Source of the DNA: Pseudomonadota bacterium | GTDB taxonomy: Bacteria; Pseudomonadota; Gammaproteobacteria; QQUJ01 | Direction of reading: 5' to 3' | Length of the DNA stretch: 64,000 nucleotides | Assembly: GCA_008501635.1 (NCBI GenBank) | Contig: QQUJ01000010.1 | Span: forward strand, 186,001 to 250,000 | Part shown: one piece after another, positions 16,901 through 25,174 of the stretch | Layout of the letters: every line of letters starts with the position of its first letter | Numbering within the stretch: the stretch's first letter is position 1 | Made by a program: the position numbers and the translations under genes | Notes under the pieces: generated by a model | What the model was told of the DNA's origin: nothing | Databases searched by the model: none | The model's input: only the letters and a program-made list of their open reading frames with translations

Positions 16901-18347
16901 GCACGAAGATCGCATCCAGCGTATGGCGCAAGAGATGGAGCGCCTGCGGCGTCTGGTCAAAGAGGCCGAGAGCGAGAAGGAGGATGCGTGGCAGTCGCGC
17001 AAGCAGGCCGAACAAGAGGTTGCCCGGGCGCGGCGCGAGGCTGTGGAGGCGATCCAGAAATCCAACGATCAGGTGCGCAGCGCACAAACCGACCTGCAGC
17101 GGGTGCGCTCCGAGACTGAGCAGGAGATACAGCGCCGTCTCGAATTGGAAACCAATCGATTCATGGCGAAAGATGCGGTCGCGGCACCGCTACCGGTGGT
17201 GGCAAAGTCGAACTTTCAGGATGCTTCTAGCCGCTCGGAGCGTGAGGTGACGTTGGGGGCTGAGCGCATACGCGCCACACAAACGGTCACCGGGCGCCAT
17301 AAGCCGCAGGAGAAAAAGGGCAGCACAGGTTTAATTCTCTTTCTGGTACTGCTTACAGTGGGTGGTGTGACGGCGTTTGTTTTCAAGGATCAGTTGATGT
17401 CGATCTTGGGGATATCTCCCGCGCCTGAAGTAGCCCCGCCATCCGCCAGTGCGCCGGTGTCCCCCGCTCCAGCGCAATCCAGTGCCAAACCGGCAGCTCC
17501 GCAGCCGGCTGGTTCGCAATCCGCGGCTGCGCCCAAACCGCAAGCCAAACCGGCACCCGTGCAGGCGCCGGCACCGGTGCAAGCACCACCGCCCGTGCGG
17601 CGCTCTACCGAAACGATTCGCGGCGACACTGTTCAGGATCCGCTGCGCGGCGGTGGTTTGGCGCCGGTCATGGTGCGCATCCCAGCGGGCGATTTTGTGA
17701 TGGGAGATGATACGGCCTCCGATATCACGGTCAGACCCCAGCATACGGTCAATATTGACGCCTTTGCCATTGGCCAGAATGAGATCACTTTTGAAGATTA
17801 TGAATTGTTTGCCCAGGCGACGGGGCGGGAAGCTCCCGATGATCAGGGTCGCGGACGTGGCAAGCACCCTGTTGTCAATGTCTCATGGAACGACGCGCGC
17901 GTGTACGCCGCCTGGCTGAGCGAGCAGACCGGGCACCGCTATCGTCTGCCCACCGAGGCAGAGTGGGAGTACGCCGCTCGGGCGGGACAGAAGGGCTCCT
18001 ATTGGTGGGGCAGCGCGGTGGGCATCAGCAACGCGAATTGCTTTAACTGCGGCAGCCAGTGGGATGGACTACAGCCGGCGCCTGTCGGCAGTTTTCGCGC
18101 CAACCCGTTTGGAATCCACGATACGGCGGGCAATGTGGCGGAGTGGACGCGCGATTGCTATCACGCGAGTTATGAAGGCGCACCCGCAGATGGCAGTGCC
18201 TGGGAGACTGGAGAATGTACCGAGCGGGTGGTGCGCGGTGGATCGTTTGCCAGTTCGAGCAAAGCGCTGCGCTCGGTGAACCGGGAACGCTTTACCCTCG
18301 ATACTCGCCTCGACAATCTGGGTTTCCGCCTGGTGCGCGAGGAGTAA
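13950..18347 (+). CDS. Giant fusion: two cyclic-nucleotide domains, rhodanese, coiled coil, TM helix, FGE-sulfatase domain
   Basis: 1465 residues, no single named family. Residues about 12-115: a diverged cyclic-nucleotide-binding (CNB) fold. About 142-250: a second CNB domain with phosphate-cassette-like GESFGEEALVSEENRNATV. About 262-345: a rhodanese domain with WLDVRLPDEY and catalytic-type Cys313 in YCDTGRRSS. About 355-470: low-complexity K/P/T linker. About 475-1090: a very long coiled coil rich in E, Q, R. 1127-1145: one membrane helix preceded by KPQEKKG (positive inside). About 1155-1225: P/A-rich linker. About 1235-1465: FGE-sulfatase (SUMF1-like, C-type-lectin-fold) domain with RLPTEAEWEYAARAG, NVAEWTRDCY and RVVRGGSF. 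Topology would place CNB, rhodanese and coil in the cytoplasm and the FGE domain in the periplasm. It may couple a nucleotide or sulfur signal to the envelope (inference). No partner gene is linked. Confidence 0.9.
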   Translation: MGEPKAIVEEGLLKRFVPISALAENSLRQIAKKAVLAEYKPGDYLFKKNQRDGNTLYLLSGDIDLVAGGQSVHVEAGSETARHPIGQHQPRQVDAVARSAVTCIQVETNLVDMVLTWQQSSVEVGEINQDSSSDWMTRMLQNRLFLKLPPANIQKIMMLMEDMEVSEGDTIIRQGEEGDYYYYIRSGRCQVLRQPRPDAPEVKLAELPAGESFGEEALVSEENRNATVRMLTDGVLMRLAKKDFVKLISDPLHNIVDYYKSEVLVSDGAAWLDVRLPDEYANSHISDAINIPLPTLRLQLKQLDKRRSYVIYCDTGRRSSTAAFLMSEQGFDAYVLGGGLMSLPPEVFLVSDNKEDANRAGIEMISSQIVRQGAKDAENKRVESKKEEAKRSDPKKATSPPAKPTPVPGKPVSTAKPESTKSTTTTQDVLARAREALEQARRVKHKGPETAPAKAAAPAAANTPAKAMGSASEEQQRTTKILQEAQASNMLLQQELQRAEEDLHRINQQLEEMLQENQRLEVALVKQQSSGKSAAEELQQRLDAERARNRVDLDALNEKLRVLESERSSARRENDETRDAMEKLRQEQKAQSTEWERKLGEEIARHQRDREDLERQLNEVRRARDQAEAQAQSGQRTTDELTEKLRSERNELEGQLRSTKERQSGELAELNDRLTEARRETEALKNATAGQRELEQQVESLQAALTQQSAELATLDGRLVDAQKQQQSTDAVRVQLEAQVKQLAGELEQGQVAAQQLEQLRSDVEALRAKAQQAENEKQTASEEQQRATELAEQAVADQKRTQEELDFTQRTVTKALMDKEGAETKLAKAQDQLEQERSERERRDSELEQLRAETAALRQARDQAVAERDEAQQARQTAEAAAEQAHNERKDRDRELKAELDRLQKEIAQYQQRLESAQAVREEAERARLEAEERANKVFSTNDQRQQELEGQIQEYQTVLARMEEELNQVGRITEEADSTRKTHEDRIQRMAQEMERLRRLVKEAESEKEDAWQSRKQAEQEVARARREAVEAIQKSNDQVRSAQTDLQRVRSETEQEIQRRLELETNRFMAKDAVAAPLPVVAKSNFQDASSRSEREVTLGAERIRATQTVTGRHKPQEKKGSTGLILFLVLLTVGGVTAFVFKDQLMSILGISPAPEVAPPSASAPVSPAPAQSSAKPAAPQPAGSQSAAAPKPQAKPAPVQAPAPVQAPPPVRRSTETIRGDTVQDPLRGGGLAPVMVRIPAGDFVMGDDTASDITVRPQHTVNIDAFAIGQNEITFEDYELFAQATGREAPDDQGRGRGKHPVVNVSWNDARVYAAWLSEQTGHRYRLPTEAEWEYAARAGQKGSYWWGSAVGISNANCFNCGSQWDGLQPAPVGSFRANPFGIHDTAGNVAEWTRDCYHASYEGAPADGSAWETGECTERVVRGGSFASSSKALRSVNRERFTLDTRLDNLGFRLVREE

Positions 18348-18434
18348 GGGGACCTCTGGGGCTCAACGCAGCACGCGCCGGATTTTGAGATAGGCTCCAA
18401 GTTTCTGCCCGTTTTTTGGCACCCTCAAAGCCAT

Positions 18435-18478
18435 TGCGGTCTGGGACGCGAGTTCGTTGAATCCCAGACCGCATTTTT
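18435..18478 (+). terminator. Terminator of the fusion gene
   Basis: A perfect 12-bp stem (18435-18446 with 18462-18473), a 15-base loop and five T (18474-18478), 88 bases after the stop codon. Confidence 0.93.
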
Positions 18479-18518
18479 GTGGATGGCTTGGTGGGAACGC
18501 TGCCGAACGACCCGCCGT

Positions 18519-18728
18519 TCAATCACCGCTTTCATCGAAATAGCAGCCCGGTAAAACGGCGGGCAATACCCGCGTGGCCGGATGTGCTTGGTCGTGTTCC
18601 ACCCATTGTAACGCGGCGCTGACGCGGGGTGACTCTGCTCGTTTGCGCGAATCTGCCATTGCCGCGTCGGTGTCGAGTACCGACTGTTCAATCACTTCGC
18701 CGGTGCGCATATCGAAGACGATCACCAT
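18519..18728 (-). CDS. Small protein of unknown function (69 residues)
   Basis: Not recognised. The ATG at 18728 lies behind an ideal ribosome site (AGGAGGT, 6 bases upstream), the main reason to call it. The protein starts MVIVFDMRTGEVIEQS, then a charged helix with RKRAESPRVSAALQWVEHD, and ends with GCYFDESGD. One Cys; no membrane segment. It runs toward the terminator of the fusion gene. A longer overlapping frame (18425-18691) on the same strand is judged a shadow. Confidence 0.6.
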   Translation of the reverse strand: MVIVFDMRTGEVIEQSVLDTDAAMADSRKRAESPRVSAALQWVEHDQAHPATRVLPAVLPGCYFDESGD

Positions 18729-18920
18729 GGTTCACCTCCTATACAGGTCTTAGCCCAGATCCCGCCCATCACTGGACCGGTCGTGGCGATTTTGAGGCCC
18801 GTTTCAATACTGGTAGGGCATCCTGTCTCGATAGCGCTCTCCTAAGCCCGTTATCGGCCGTTTCGAGCCATGGTTAAGCGATGCCTTGTCTAGAACCCAT
18901 CTCAAAATCCTGCGCCGGGC

Positions 18921-19613
18921 TTAGCGGCGTGCCGGTTGCTTGTGCGTTGCACGCGGATGCGAGGCCAGATGATGGGCCTGACGGGTGGTCTCTGGTAAGC
19001 GATAGCGTGTCGTGCAGGCCATGACCCAGCGAATTGACGAGCTCAGGTCGATGCGATGTCCCGGAGAGACGTAGAGCGGTTTGACGCCCGGGCGAGTGCG
19101 CAGCACCGCACCGATCGTCTGCCCACTGTCCAGCAACGGTACCCACGCACCCCGTGTGTCGGGTACCGGGTCGTGGCAACCAACCAGTCGACTCTTGGCA
19201 ACACCAATGCTGGGTATGCCGGTGAGCACGCCAAGATGACAGGCGATACCGAAACGGCGTGGGTGAGCGATGCCCTGACCGTCACAAAGCAACAGATCAG
19301 GCGGATCTTGCAGTTGTTCGAGGGCGGCCAAAACTGCAGGCACCTCACGAAACGATAACAGACCGGGCACGTAGGGAAAGCGGGTCGGCAGTTCGGCGAT
19401 GGCCTGGTTGCTGAGTGCCAGTTCAGGGTAATGCAACACGACAACCGCGGCGCGCGTCACACCGCGACCGCCCGGGAAACCCACATCGATACCGGCAGCG
19501 GTACGGATGTTGGTCAATGCGCCTTGGCATACCACCTGCTCCCGAAGCTCCTGCTGAATCGCGATTGCCTCTTTGGGCGTGACGTTCCAAGAATGAGCAA
19601 ACAGTGGTTTCAT
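18921..19613 (-). CDS. nfi: Endonuclease V
   Basis: 230 residues from the ATG at 19613 (the frame is open to 19841, but [16 protein letters not shown] is the usual start). Endonuclease V cuts the second phosphodiester bond 3' of deoxyinosine. Visible blocks: [13 protein letters not shown] with the first metal Asp, [18 protein letters not shown] with the second, and [14 protein letters not shown]. In E. coli the SPG...GHRIDLSSS-type block near the end is also conserved, and is present here ([12 protein letters not shown]). The gene diverges from the coiled-coil membrane gene at 19807, with a shared 193-base upstream region. Confidence 0.94.
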   Translation of the reverse strand: MKPLFAHSWNVTPKEAIAIQQELREQVVCQGALTNIRTAAGIDVGFPGGRGVTRAAVVVLHYPELALSNQAIAELPTRFPYVPGLLSFREVPAVLAALEQLQDPPDLLLCDGQGIAHPRRFGIACHLGVLTGIPSIGVAKSRLVGCHDPVPDTRGAWVPLLDSGQTIGAVLRTRPGVKPLYVSPGHRIDLSSSIRWVMACTTRYRLPETTRQAHHLASHPRATHKQPARR

Positions 19614-19806
19614 GGTAGCGACGATGGTGCCGCAAGCGATGCGGCGAATCCACCCGCAATGAACCCACCAAATACCCGCACCAGGCCCGCTTTCAGTGTG
19701 AACCGGTCGACAGACCCGCCGTGAAAGCGGGCGTCCAATACCAATAGGACACAACAGCGAGGCAGAGCGCTGCGCTGCAGCGCGTGTTTTCGCAGGAGGA
19801 CAATGA

Positions 19807-21309
19807 ATGAACGCAAATGGAATGTTTATGATCTGGCCCAATCAGCCGGGGTTGTCGGCAATCGTATGGGCGCTGGTCGCCATCGTCTTGCTCTACATGG
19901 CACGCAATCCCGTTCATCAGGCGATGATGGGTCTCGGCAAGGTCATTCATAATGCGTTGCGAGTCGCGTCCCGCTCTGTGAGTCTGGCCCGCGAGCGCTT
20001 GGAATTGCGCAATCGCGAGGTATTGCTCGCCGCCGGACGTGAGTCGGCAGAGCGGCTCATCGAACGCGAGTTTCGCCGCATCGAAGCGACCACCCAACGC
20101 GATCTGGCCGGCTATCCTGCGATGCATCGCAAGGTGATGGAGCAGGTGACTGCTATCGATGAGGATTACCGTGGTACCGCTGAGATAGCGCCGGAGATTC
20201 CGGGCTGGGTAGATGCCATCGAAGCCGTTGCGAAGATCCAGTCGGTCAGTGAACCACGCGTGGCGGAGGTGCTCGAGGACATTCATCGCTCATTTGAAAA
20301 ATCACATGGCCAGGCGATCTCCGCGTATCGCCAATCGGGAAAAGAGCGCCATCGCCTGCTGGCGCGCATGATGCCATACTGGCGCAGGCTGGCGCAGACG
20401 CTCGACAGCACTGAAAAGAGCATCAATCGGCTGCTCGAACGCACGCAGCATGTCGACAAGCAACTGGCTGAGTATGAGGAGATGACCCAGGGTACGGATC
20501 GCGCCCTGCGCACCCTGGCCTCGTCCTCGTTCACCCAGTTCGTTATCTCCGCATTTGTGCTGCTGGTGGCGATCGGTGGTGCCGTGATCAACTTCAATCT
20601 CATCGCTTATCCGATGCAGGAGATGGTGGGAGGCGCGAGCTATATCGGTGCGTTTCGCACCGCCGATGTCGCAGCCATGGTTATCATTCTGGTCGAGGTG
20701 GCCATGGGGCTCTTTTTGATGGAGTCGCTGCGGGTCACACGCCTGTTCCCTGTGATCGGCGCGCTGGATGACCGCCTGCGGGTGCGCATGATCTGGATTA
20801 CCTTTGCCATCCTCTTTACGCTCGCCAGCGTCGAGTCTGCGCTGGCCTATATGCGTGATTTGATCGCGGCTGACGTCGAAGCGCTGCGCCAATCGTTGGC
20901 CGGTGGTGCGGCGATGGTGGCGGCGGACAATCGCTGGATTCCCACTGTCGGACAGATGGTGATGGGATTTGTTTTGCCCTTCGCCCTGATCTTTGTCGCC
21001 ATTCCGCTGGAATCGTTCGTTCATGCTTCGCGTACCGTGCTCGGTATGGTGGCGGTGGGTGTGCTGCGCCTGATAGCCGCGGCATTGCGCCTGATCGGCA
21101 ATCTTGCCTGGCAGGGTGCGCGTATGCTGGTGCGAATTTATGATCTGGTCATCTTCGCACCCTTGTGGTTGGAGGACGTCATCCGCAAATCGGGGACCAG
21201 GACAGCGGAACCCGCGCGCAGTGGTTTGCATCAGACCATCCACAAGGCGCTGACCGACAGCGGCGTCTTCACCGAAAGCGCGGCGCGCGCGCGCGAGGTG
21301 TCGCCATGA
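19807..21309 (+). CDS. Multi-pass membrane protein with large helical domain, function unknown
   Basis: 500 residues, not assigned to a named family. One N-terminal helix (about 17-31), then a long, mostly helical charged region (about 40-235) with coiled-coil character, then four to five membrane helices (about 238-262, 288-308, 332-350, 386-404, 410-432) and a hydrophilic tail. An AGGAGGA site lies 7 bases before the ATG at 19807; another ATG four bases upstream opens a short frame and is rejected. Its stop overlaps the start of the next gene (ATGA at 21306-21309), so it is translated together with the VWA lipoprotein; the two probably form one envelope complex (inference). Confidence 0.85.
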   Translation: MNANGMFMIWPNQPGLSAIVWALVAIVLLYMARNPVHQAMMGLGKVIHNALRVASRSVSLARERLELRNREVLLAAGRESAERLIEREFRRIEATTQRDLAGYPAMHRKVMEQVTAIDEDYRGTAEIAPEIPGWVDAIEAVAKIQSVSEPRVAEVLEDIHRSFEKSHGQAISAYRQSGKERHRLLARMMPYWRRLAQTLDSTEKSINRLLERTQHVDKQLAEYEEMTQGTDRALRTLASSSFTQFVISAFVLLVAIGGAVINFNLIAYPMQEMVGGASYIGAFRTADVAAMVIILVEVAMGLFLMESLRVTRLFPVIGALDDRLRVRMIWITFAILFTLASVESALAYMRDLIAADVEALRQSLAGGAAMVAADNRWIPTVGQMVMGFVLPFALIFVAIPLESFVHASRTVLGMVAVGVLRLIAAALRLIGNLAWQGARMLVRIYDLVIFAPLWLEDVIRKSGTRTAEPARSGLHQTIHKALTDSGVFTESAARAREVSP

Positions 21310-21959
21310 GGCCGATGCGTCCCTATCTGCTGGCAATGCTGGTGCTGTGGCTCGGTGGCTGCTCGGAGCCGGCATCGCACGCACGCGGCTACTACATGCT
21401 GATCGATACTTCGGGCACCTACACACAGGAGATCGCCAAGGCGCAGCAGATCATCAATTACGTACTGGCCAACCTGCATCCCGGGGACTCGTTCGCCGTC
21501 GCGCGTATCGATACCGGTAGTTTCAGCGAGAAGGATATCGTCGCCAGGATCACCTTCGATTCACGACCGTCGGTGACCAATCAACAGAAGCGCGCCTTTC
21601 AGCAGACCATCGACGAGTTTGTAAAAGGTCTGAGAAAGGGCAGCCCGCACACCGATGTGTCGGGGGGATTGCTGCAGGCGGTGGAATACCTCAACGAAGC
21701 CGGAACCGGCCGTAAGACGGTGTTGATTTTCTCCGATCTGGAGGAGGATCTGGCCAAGGGGTATGTGCGCGATTTCAAGATACCGGTGGATGGTTTTGAT
21801 GTCGTCGCGGTCAATGTCACCAAACTGCGCAGCGATAACTTCGATCCGCGCGACTACCTCAATCGCCTGGAGAACTGGCGCAAGCGTGTCGAAAGCGCGG
21901 GGGGCAGATGGCGTGTCATCAACGATCTGGAACGGTTGGACCCGCTGATCGCCGGTTGA
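21306..21959 (+). CDS. VWA-like lipoprotein
   Basis: 217 residues. The N-terminus is a lipoprotein signal with lipobox LGGC (Cys about residue 18), so the mature protein is anchored to a membrane on the periplasmic side. The rest resembles a von Willebrand factor A domain: MLIDTSGTYT (MIDAS-type DxSxT at about 35-39), later TDVSGGLLQAVEYL and KTVLIFSDLEED. VWA domains bind ligands through a metal ion. Start codon chosen for the ATGA overlap with the preceding membrane gene; the frame itself is open from 21165. Partner and ligand unknown. Confidence 0.87.
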   Translation: MRPMRPYLLAMLVLWLGGCSEPASHARGYYMLIDTSGTYTQEIAKAQQIINYVLANLHPGDSFAVARIDTGSFSEKDIVARITFDSRPSVTNQQKRAFQQTIDEFVKGLRKGSPHTDVSGGLLQAVEYLNEAGTGRKTVLIFSDLEEDLAKGYVRDFKIPVDGFDVVAVNVTKLRSDNFDPRDYLNRLENWRKRVESAGGRWRVINDLERLDPLIAG

Positions 21960-21990
21960 CCGGGATGTTGCTGCCGGGATAGTAGAGCGT

Positions 21991-22030
21991 GGAAGCCGCC
22001 ACGCCGATTCGGAGGTGGCGGCTTTCCTTA
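21991..22030 (+). terminator. Probable terminator between convergent genes
   Basis: AAGCCGCCAC (21993-22002) pairs with GTGGCGGCTT (22015-22024), loop of 12, followed by TTCCTTATT. It lies 31 bases after the VWA stop and just before the end of the leftward aldo/keto reductase gene. Confidence 0.7.
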
Positions 22031-22034
22031 TTGC

Positions 22035-23072
22035 TTACGGCGCGGGATTGGGATGCTCTTTTTGGATTGCGTCGATCCCAGCCAAAAGCTCTTCCGACAA
22101 GGTGATCTCATCGCTCGCGATATTTTCCTCAAGCTGTGCGAGATCGGTGGCCCCGATGATATTGGCCGTGAGGAAGGGGCGGCTGTTCACGTAGGCCAAC
22201 GCCATTTGCGCAGGGCTGAGTCCATGGGTGCGGGCCAGATTGACGTAGGCTTCGGCGGCCGCCAAAGCTTGTGGATTGGCGTAGCGATCAAAGTAGCTCC
22301 ATAACGTCAAGCGCGCACCGGCCGGTTTTGCCCCAGCCGCATACTTGCCCGACAGCATGCCGAAGGCCAGTGGTGAGTAGGCCATCAAACCGACATCTTC
22401 GCGGTGTGCGATCTCTGCCAGTCCGATTTCAAAACTCCGGTTGAGCAGGTTGTACGGATTCTGAATGGTGACGATGCGCGGAAGGTCGAGCTCTTTGGCT
22501 ACGCGCAGGTACTCCATCGCACCCCACGGTGTTTCGTTGGAGATGCCCACCTGACGAACTTTCCCGGCGCGCACCAGATCGCCCATCACGGTTAGCGTCT
22601 CCTCGATGGGGATTGGCTGTTCGTCTGCGCTGTGGGTGTAGCCCAACTGACCGAAATAGTTGGCGGGTCGGTCGGGCCAGTGCAGTTGGTAGAGGTCGAG
22701 ATAGTCGGTCCGTAAGCGCTGGAGGCTGGTATCGATGGCCGCTTCGATGTTGTGCCGATCCAGCCGCAGGTTGGTGCGGATGTGTTGCGCGCGTTCCGCG
22801 GGACCGGTGACCTTGCTGGCCAATACCACCTGATCGCGACAGCCGCGTTGCTGCAGCCAACTGCCGATGTAGGCTTCGGTGCGTCCCTGGGTTTCCGCTT
22901 TGGGCGGCACCGGATAGAGCTCGGCGGTGTCGATGAAGTTGATGCCCGCCGCGAGGGCCCGGTCGAGTTGCGCGTGGGCTTCGCTTTCGCTGTTCTGCTG
23001 GCCCCAGGTCATGGTGCCGAGACAGATGCGGCTGACTTTGATGTCGGTGCGGCCGAGCGTGGTGTAGCGCAT
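22035..23072 (-). CDS. tas: Aldo/keto reductase, Tas type
   Basis: 345 residues, matching the length of E. coli Tas (346). N-terminal MRYTTLGRTDIKVSRICLGTM and the insert DTAELYPVPPKAETQGRTE are typical of the Tas subgroup. The TIM-barrel motif DYLDLYQLHWPDR and the NADPH-binding end (NIIGATDLAQLEENI) are present. The physiological substrate is not known for the family. Upstream of its start is a dense repeat region. Confidence 0.88.
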   Translation of the reverse strand: MRYTTLGRTDIKVSRICLGTMTWGQQNSESEAHAQLDRALAAGINFIDTAELYPVPPKAETQGRTEAYIGSWLQQRGCRDQVVLASKVTGPAERAQHIRTNLRLDRHNIEAAIDTSLQRLRTDYLDLYQLHWPDRPANYFGQLGYTHSADEQPIPIEETLTVMGDLVRAGKVRQVGISNETPWGAMEYLRVAKELDLPRIVTIQNPYNLLNRSFEIGLAEIAHREDVGLMAYSPLAFGMLSGKYAAGAKPAGARLTLWSYFDRYANPQALAAAEAYVNLARTHGLSPAQMALAYVNSRPFLTANIIGATDLAQLEENIASDEITLSEELLAGIDAIQKEHPNPAP

Positions 23073-23201
23073 GGGTACGATGTCTTCCTGTGCGGCGCTA
23101 AGGTGAGTGGCAAGGGCAAGTATAGACAGGGTGAATTGAGGGTGCGGCTGCGCCGCGGTATGTTAAATCGGGAGTCCGCCCCCGAACCCGGTATAGTTTT
23201 T

Positions 23202-23498
23202 GTGTGGCTGCGCCACGATTAATTTAGGGCGGGGTTCCGCGCCCGCAGCGCAGGTCCCTTTCTTTGCTCGCCCAAAGAAAGAGACGAAAGAAAGTGCGCC
23301 CAACGGCCGCGCCGGCTTTGCCGGTTCCCTGCGTTGCTCGGTCTGTGAGGGGTTTCATCGACAGCACTTCCTGTGCTGGCGATGAAAGCTTCGCCATCCC
23401 TGGCTCGCCCCTGCGGGCCTTGACCTCACAGCCCTGCGCTACTCGGCGCTGCCGACGGGAGGCTAACGTCAACACCCCCACGGCAGAACGATCGGGCA
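23202..23498 (+). repeat. Mosaic dispersed repeat, copy A
   Basis: Head GTGTGGCTGCGCCACG, central hairpin CTTTCTTTG-CTCGCC-CAAAGAAAG (23258-23281), CCCAACGGCC block, GGTTCCCTGCGTTGCTCG, and tail CTACTCGGCGCTGCCGACGG near 23443. Head, hairpin position and tail recur in copies A' and B. An extra head fragment lies just upstream at 23143-23200. Confidence 0.75.
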
Positions 23499-23547
23499 CA
23501 TCGAGTTGTCACCCCGAGAGTTTGGGTTTTGTCCTTTTTGCCTTTGA

Positions 23548-23810
23548 CCTGCCCGTCCCGTTCGGCAGCGCCGAGCATCGCAGTCAACGGGGATCAGGCC
23601 CGTGAGGGGGCGTGCACGGATGCACGCCCTCGCCAGTAGGGCCAGGACGGCCCTTCTGGCGAGCCCCCCGTTGGCGAGAAGCGCAGGGAACCGCCCAACG
23701 GGCGGCGCGTTCGCCGGGACAATGGTTTTGGGTACTTTTGCCGAAACAAAAGTACCTCGCCCTGCGGGTGCGAGAACCCGCATTCAATAACACTGCGGTG
23801 CAGCCGCACA
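23548..23810 (-). repeat. Mosaic dispersed repeat, copy A' (inverted)
   Basis: Read on the minus strand it has the same order as copy A: head TGTGCGGCTGCACCGCAG, a hairpin GGTACTTTTG-N6-CAAAAGTACC (23731-23756), GGTTCCCTGCG, and a tail with CTCGGCGCTGCCGAACGGGA. With copy A it forms a large inverted pair. Confidence 0.72.
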
Positions 23811-23884
23811 TATCCCAACAAACAAAAGAGGCCCGATATCGCTACCGGGCCCCCGACAAACAAAAAGTCGATCAAACGTCTACA

Positions 23885-24763
23885 TCAGATTGCTGCTTGC
23901 CGTTTCTTCAGCAGCGACTCGATGAGGGGTGCAAAGACCAGTTCCATGGCGAACCCCATCTTGCCACCAGGAACCACAATCGTATTGCGACGTGACATGA
24001 ACGAGTCGTGGATCATCGACAGCAGATTCGGGAAATCCACATCCAGCGATTTCGGGTCGCGGAAACGGATTACCACGAAGCTCTCGTCGGGTGTCGGGAT
24101 ATCGCGGGCGATGAAGGGGTTGGAGGTATCGACCGTGGGTACGCGCTGGAAGTTGATGTCGCTGCGCGAGAACTGCGGCGTGATGTAGTGAACGTAATCG
24201 TGCATGCGGCGCAGAATGGTATCGGTCACCGCCTCCGCGGAATAGCCGCGCGCCGCCGTGTCGCGATGGATCTTCTGAATCCACTCCAGATTCACGATCG
24301 GCACCACGCCCACCAGCAGATCCACCCACTGGGCGACGTTGACGTTCTCGCACACCACGCCGCCGTGCAGCCCTTCGTAGAACAGCAGGTCGGTGTTCTC
24401 CGGCAGATCTTCCCAAGGCGTAAAAGTGCCCGGCTCCTGATTCCAGGGGGCGGCCTCTTCCTTGTTGTGCAGGTAATAGCGGCGTTTGCCGGTGCCGGTC
24501 TCACCGTAGTTGTGGAACAGGCTCTCCAGCTCTTCGAGCAGATTGGCGCGCGGTCCGAAGTGACTCAGCGGAACGCAGTCTTTATGAGCAATCGCTACCG
24601 CCTCTTTCATCTCGGCGCGGTTGAAGCGGTGAAAGCTATCGCCCTCGAGTACCGCGGCATTGACGCCTTCGCGATAGAAGATGTGTTCAAAAGCCACCTT
24701 GACGGTGCTGGTGCCGGCACCGGATGAACCGGTAATGGCGATGATCGGATGCTTGGACGACAT
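23885..24763 (-). CDS. prk: Phosphoribulokinase (type I, bacterial)
   Basis: 292 residues, the usual size of the proteobacterial enzyme. It phosphorylates ribulose 5-phosphate to ribulose 1,5-bisphosphate, the substrate of RuBisCO. P-loop GSSGAGTST is at about residues 12-20; DSFHR and the conserved FYEGLHGGVV segment follow, and IIHDSFMSRRNT-like C-terminal block is intact. No RuBisCO, carboxysome or other Calvin genes are in the window, as is common for an isolated prk. The next gene upstream on the strand, the SLC13 permease, is 411 bases away, so prk probably has its own promoter. Confidence 0.97.
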   Translation of the reverse strand: MSSKHPIIAITGSSGAGTSTVKVAFEHIFYREGVNAAVLEGDSFHRFNRAEMKEAVAIAHKDCVPLSHFGPRANLLEELESLFHNYGETGTGKRRYYLHNKEEAAPWNQEPGTFTPWEDLPENTDLLFYEGLHGGVVCENVNVAQWVDLLVGVVPIVNLEWIQKIHRDTAARGYSAEAVTDTILRRMHDYVHYITPQFSRSDINFQRVPTVDTSNPFIARDIPTPDESFVVIRFRDPKSLDVDFPNLLSMIHDSFMSRRNTIVVPGGKMGFAMELVFAPLIESLLKKRQAAI

Positions 24764-25174
24764 AGAGTATCTCCACAGTTACAGGGCCCGCCTTGCGCCA
24801 ATGGCGGGTGCAGGTACGCTTTCGAGACTGCCGGAGAGGACAACGCCCGGCCCGATAGTACGATTCATCTTCCCCCTGCCCGCCGCTGCTGTCCCGATAC
24901 GCGCTCTACCTGTGGGTCGGAGGATGCTGTTGCCAGCGCTGCAGATAGGTCAATTTTGTAGCAGATCAGAGATCGAAAGAGCATTCACAATCTGCTATAT
25001 GCCCATCGGTAATCTTTATGATTAATCCACTAACAATAAATTAAAGCTAATTGTCTTGAGCGGTCAATCGAGGAGAATTTATCGTCTCGATAAGCAAGAG
25101 TCGATCGCTTCAGTGTCCGGCGAGCACAGGTGCAGATCGTGCTCAGACTCTCCGATCGTGCCGGGAGCGGTGTG
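24764..25174. other. 411-base region upstream of prk
   Basis: Base composition falls sharply in 24950-25080: AT-rich tracts such as TTATGATTAATCCACTAACA and AATAAATTAAAGC. This is the probable prk promoter region. TTA/TAA half-sites spaced like LysR-type (CbbR) sites can be drawn, but no arrangement is convincing. No gene, repeat or terminator was seen. Confidence 0.5.

Larger units (their letters stand above)
23073..23884. other. 812-base intergenic region made mostly of repeats
   Basis: Lies between the aldo/keto reductase start and the phosphoribulokinase stop. It contains a short head fragment (23143-23200), one full mosaic repeat (23202-23498) and an inverted copy (23548-23810). The frames here are low-complexity and look like repeat translations; no real gene is seen. 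Confidence 0.75.

Noticed and set aside
23584-23875. Frames in the repeat region that start MCGCTAVLLNAG and similar
   Set aside because: They are translations of the mosaic repeat in both orientations; similar short frames appear at every copy.
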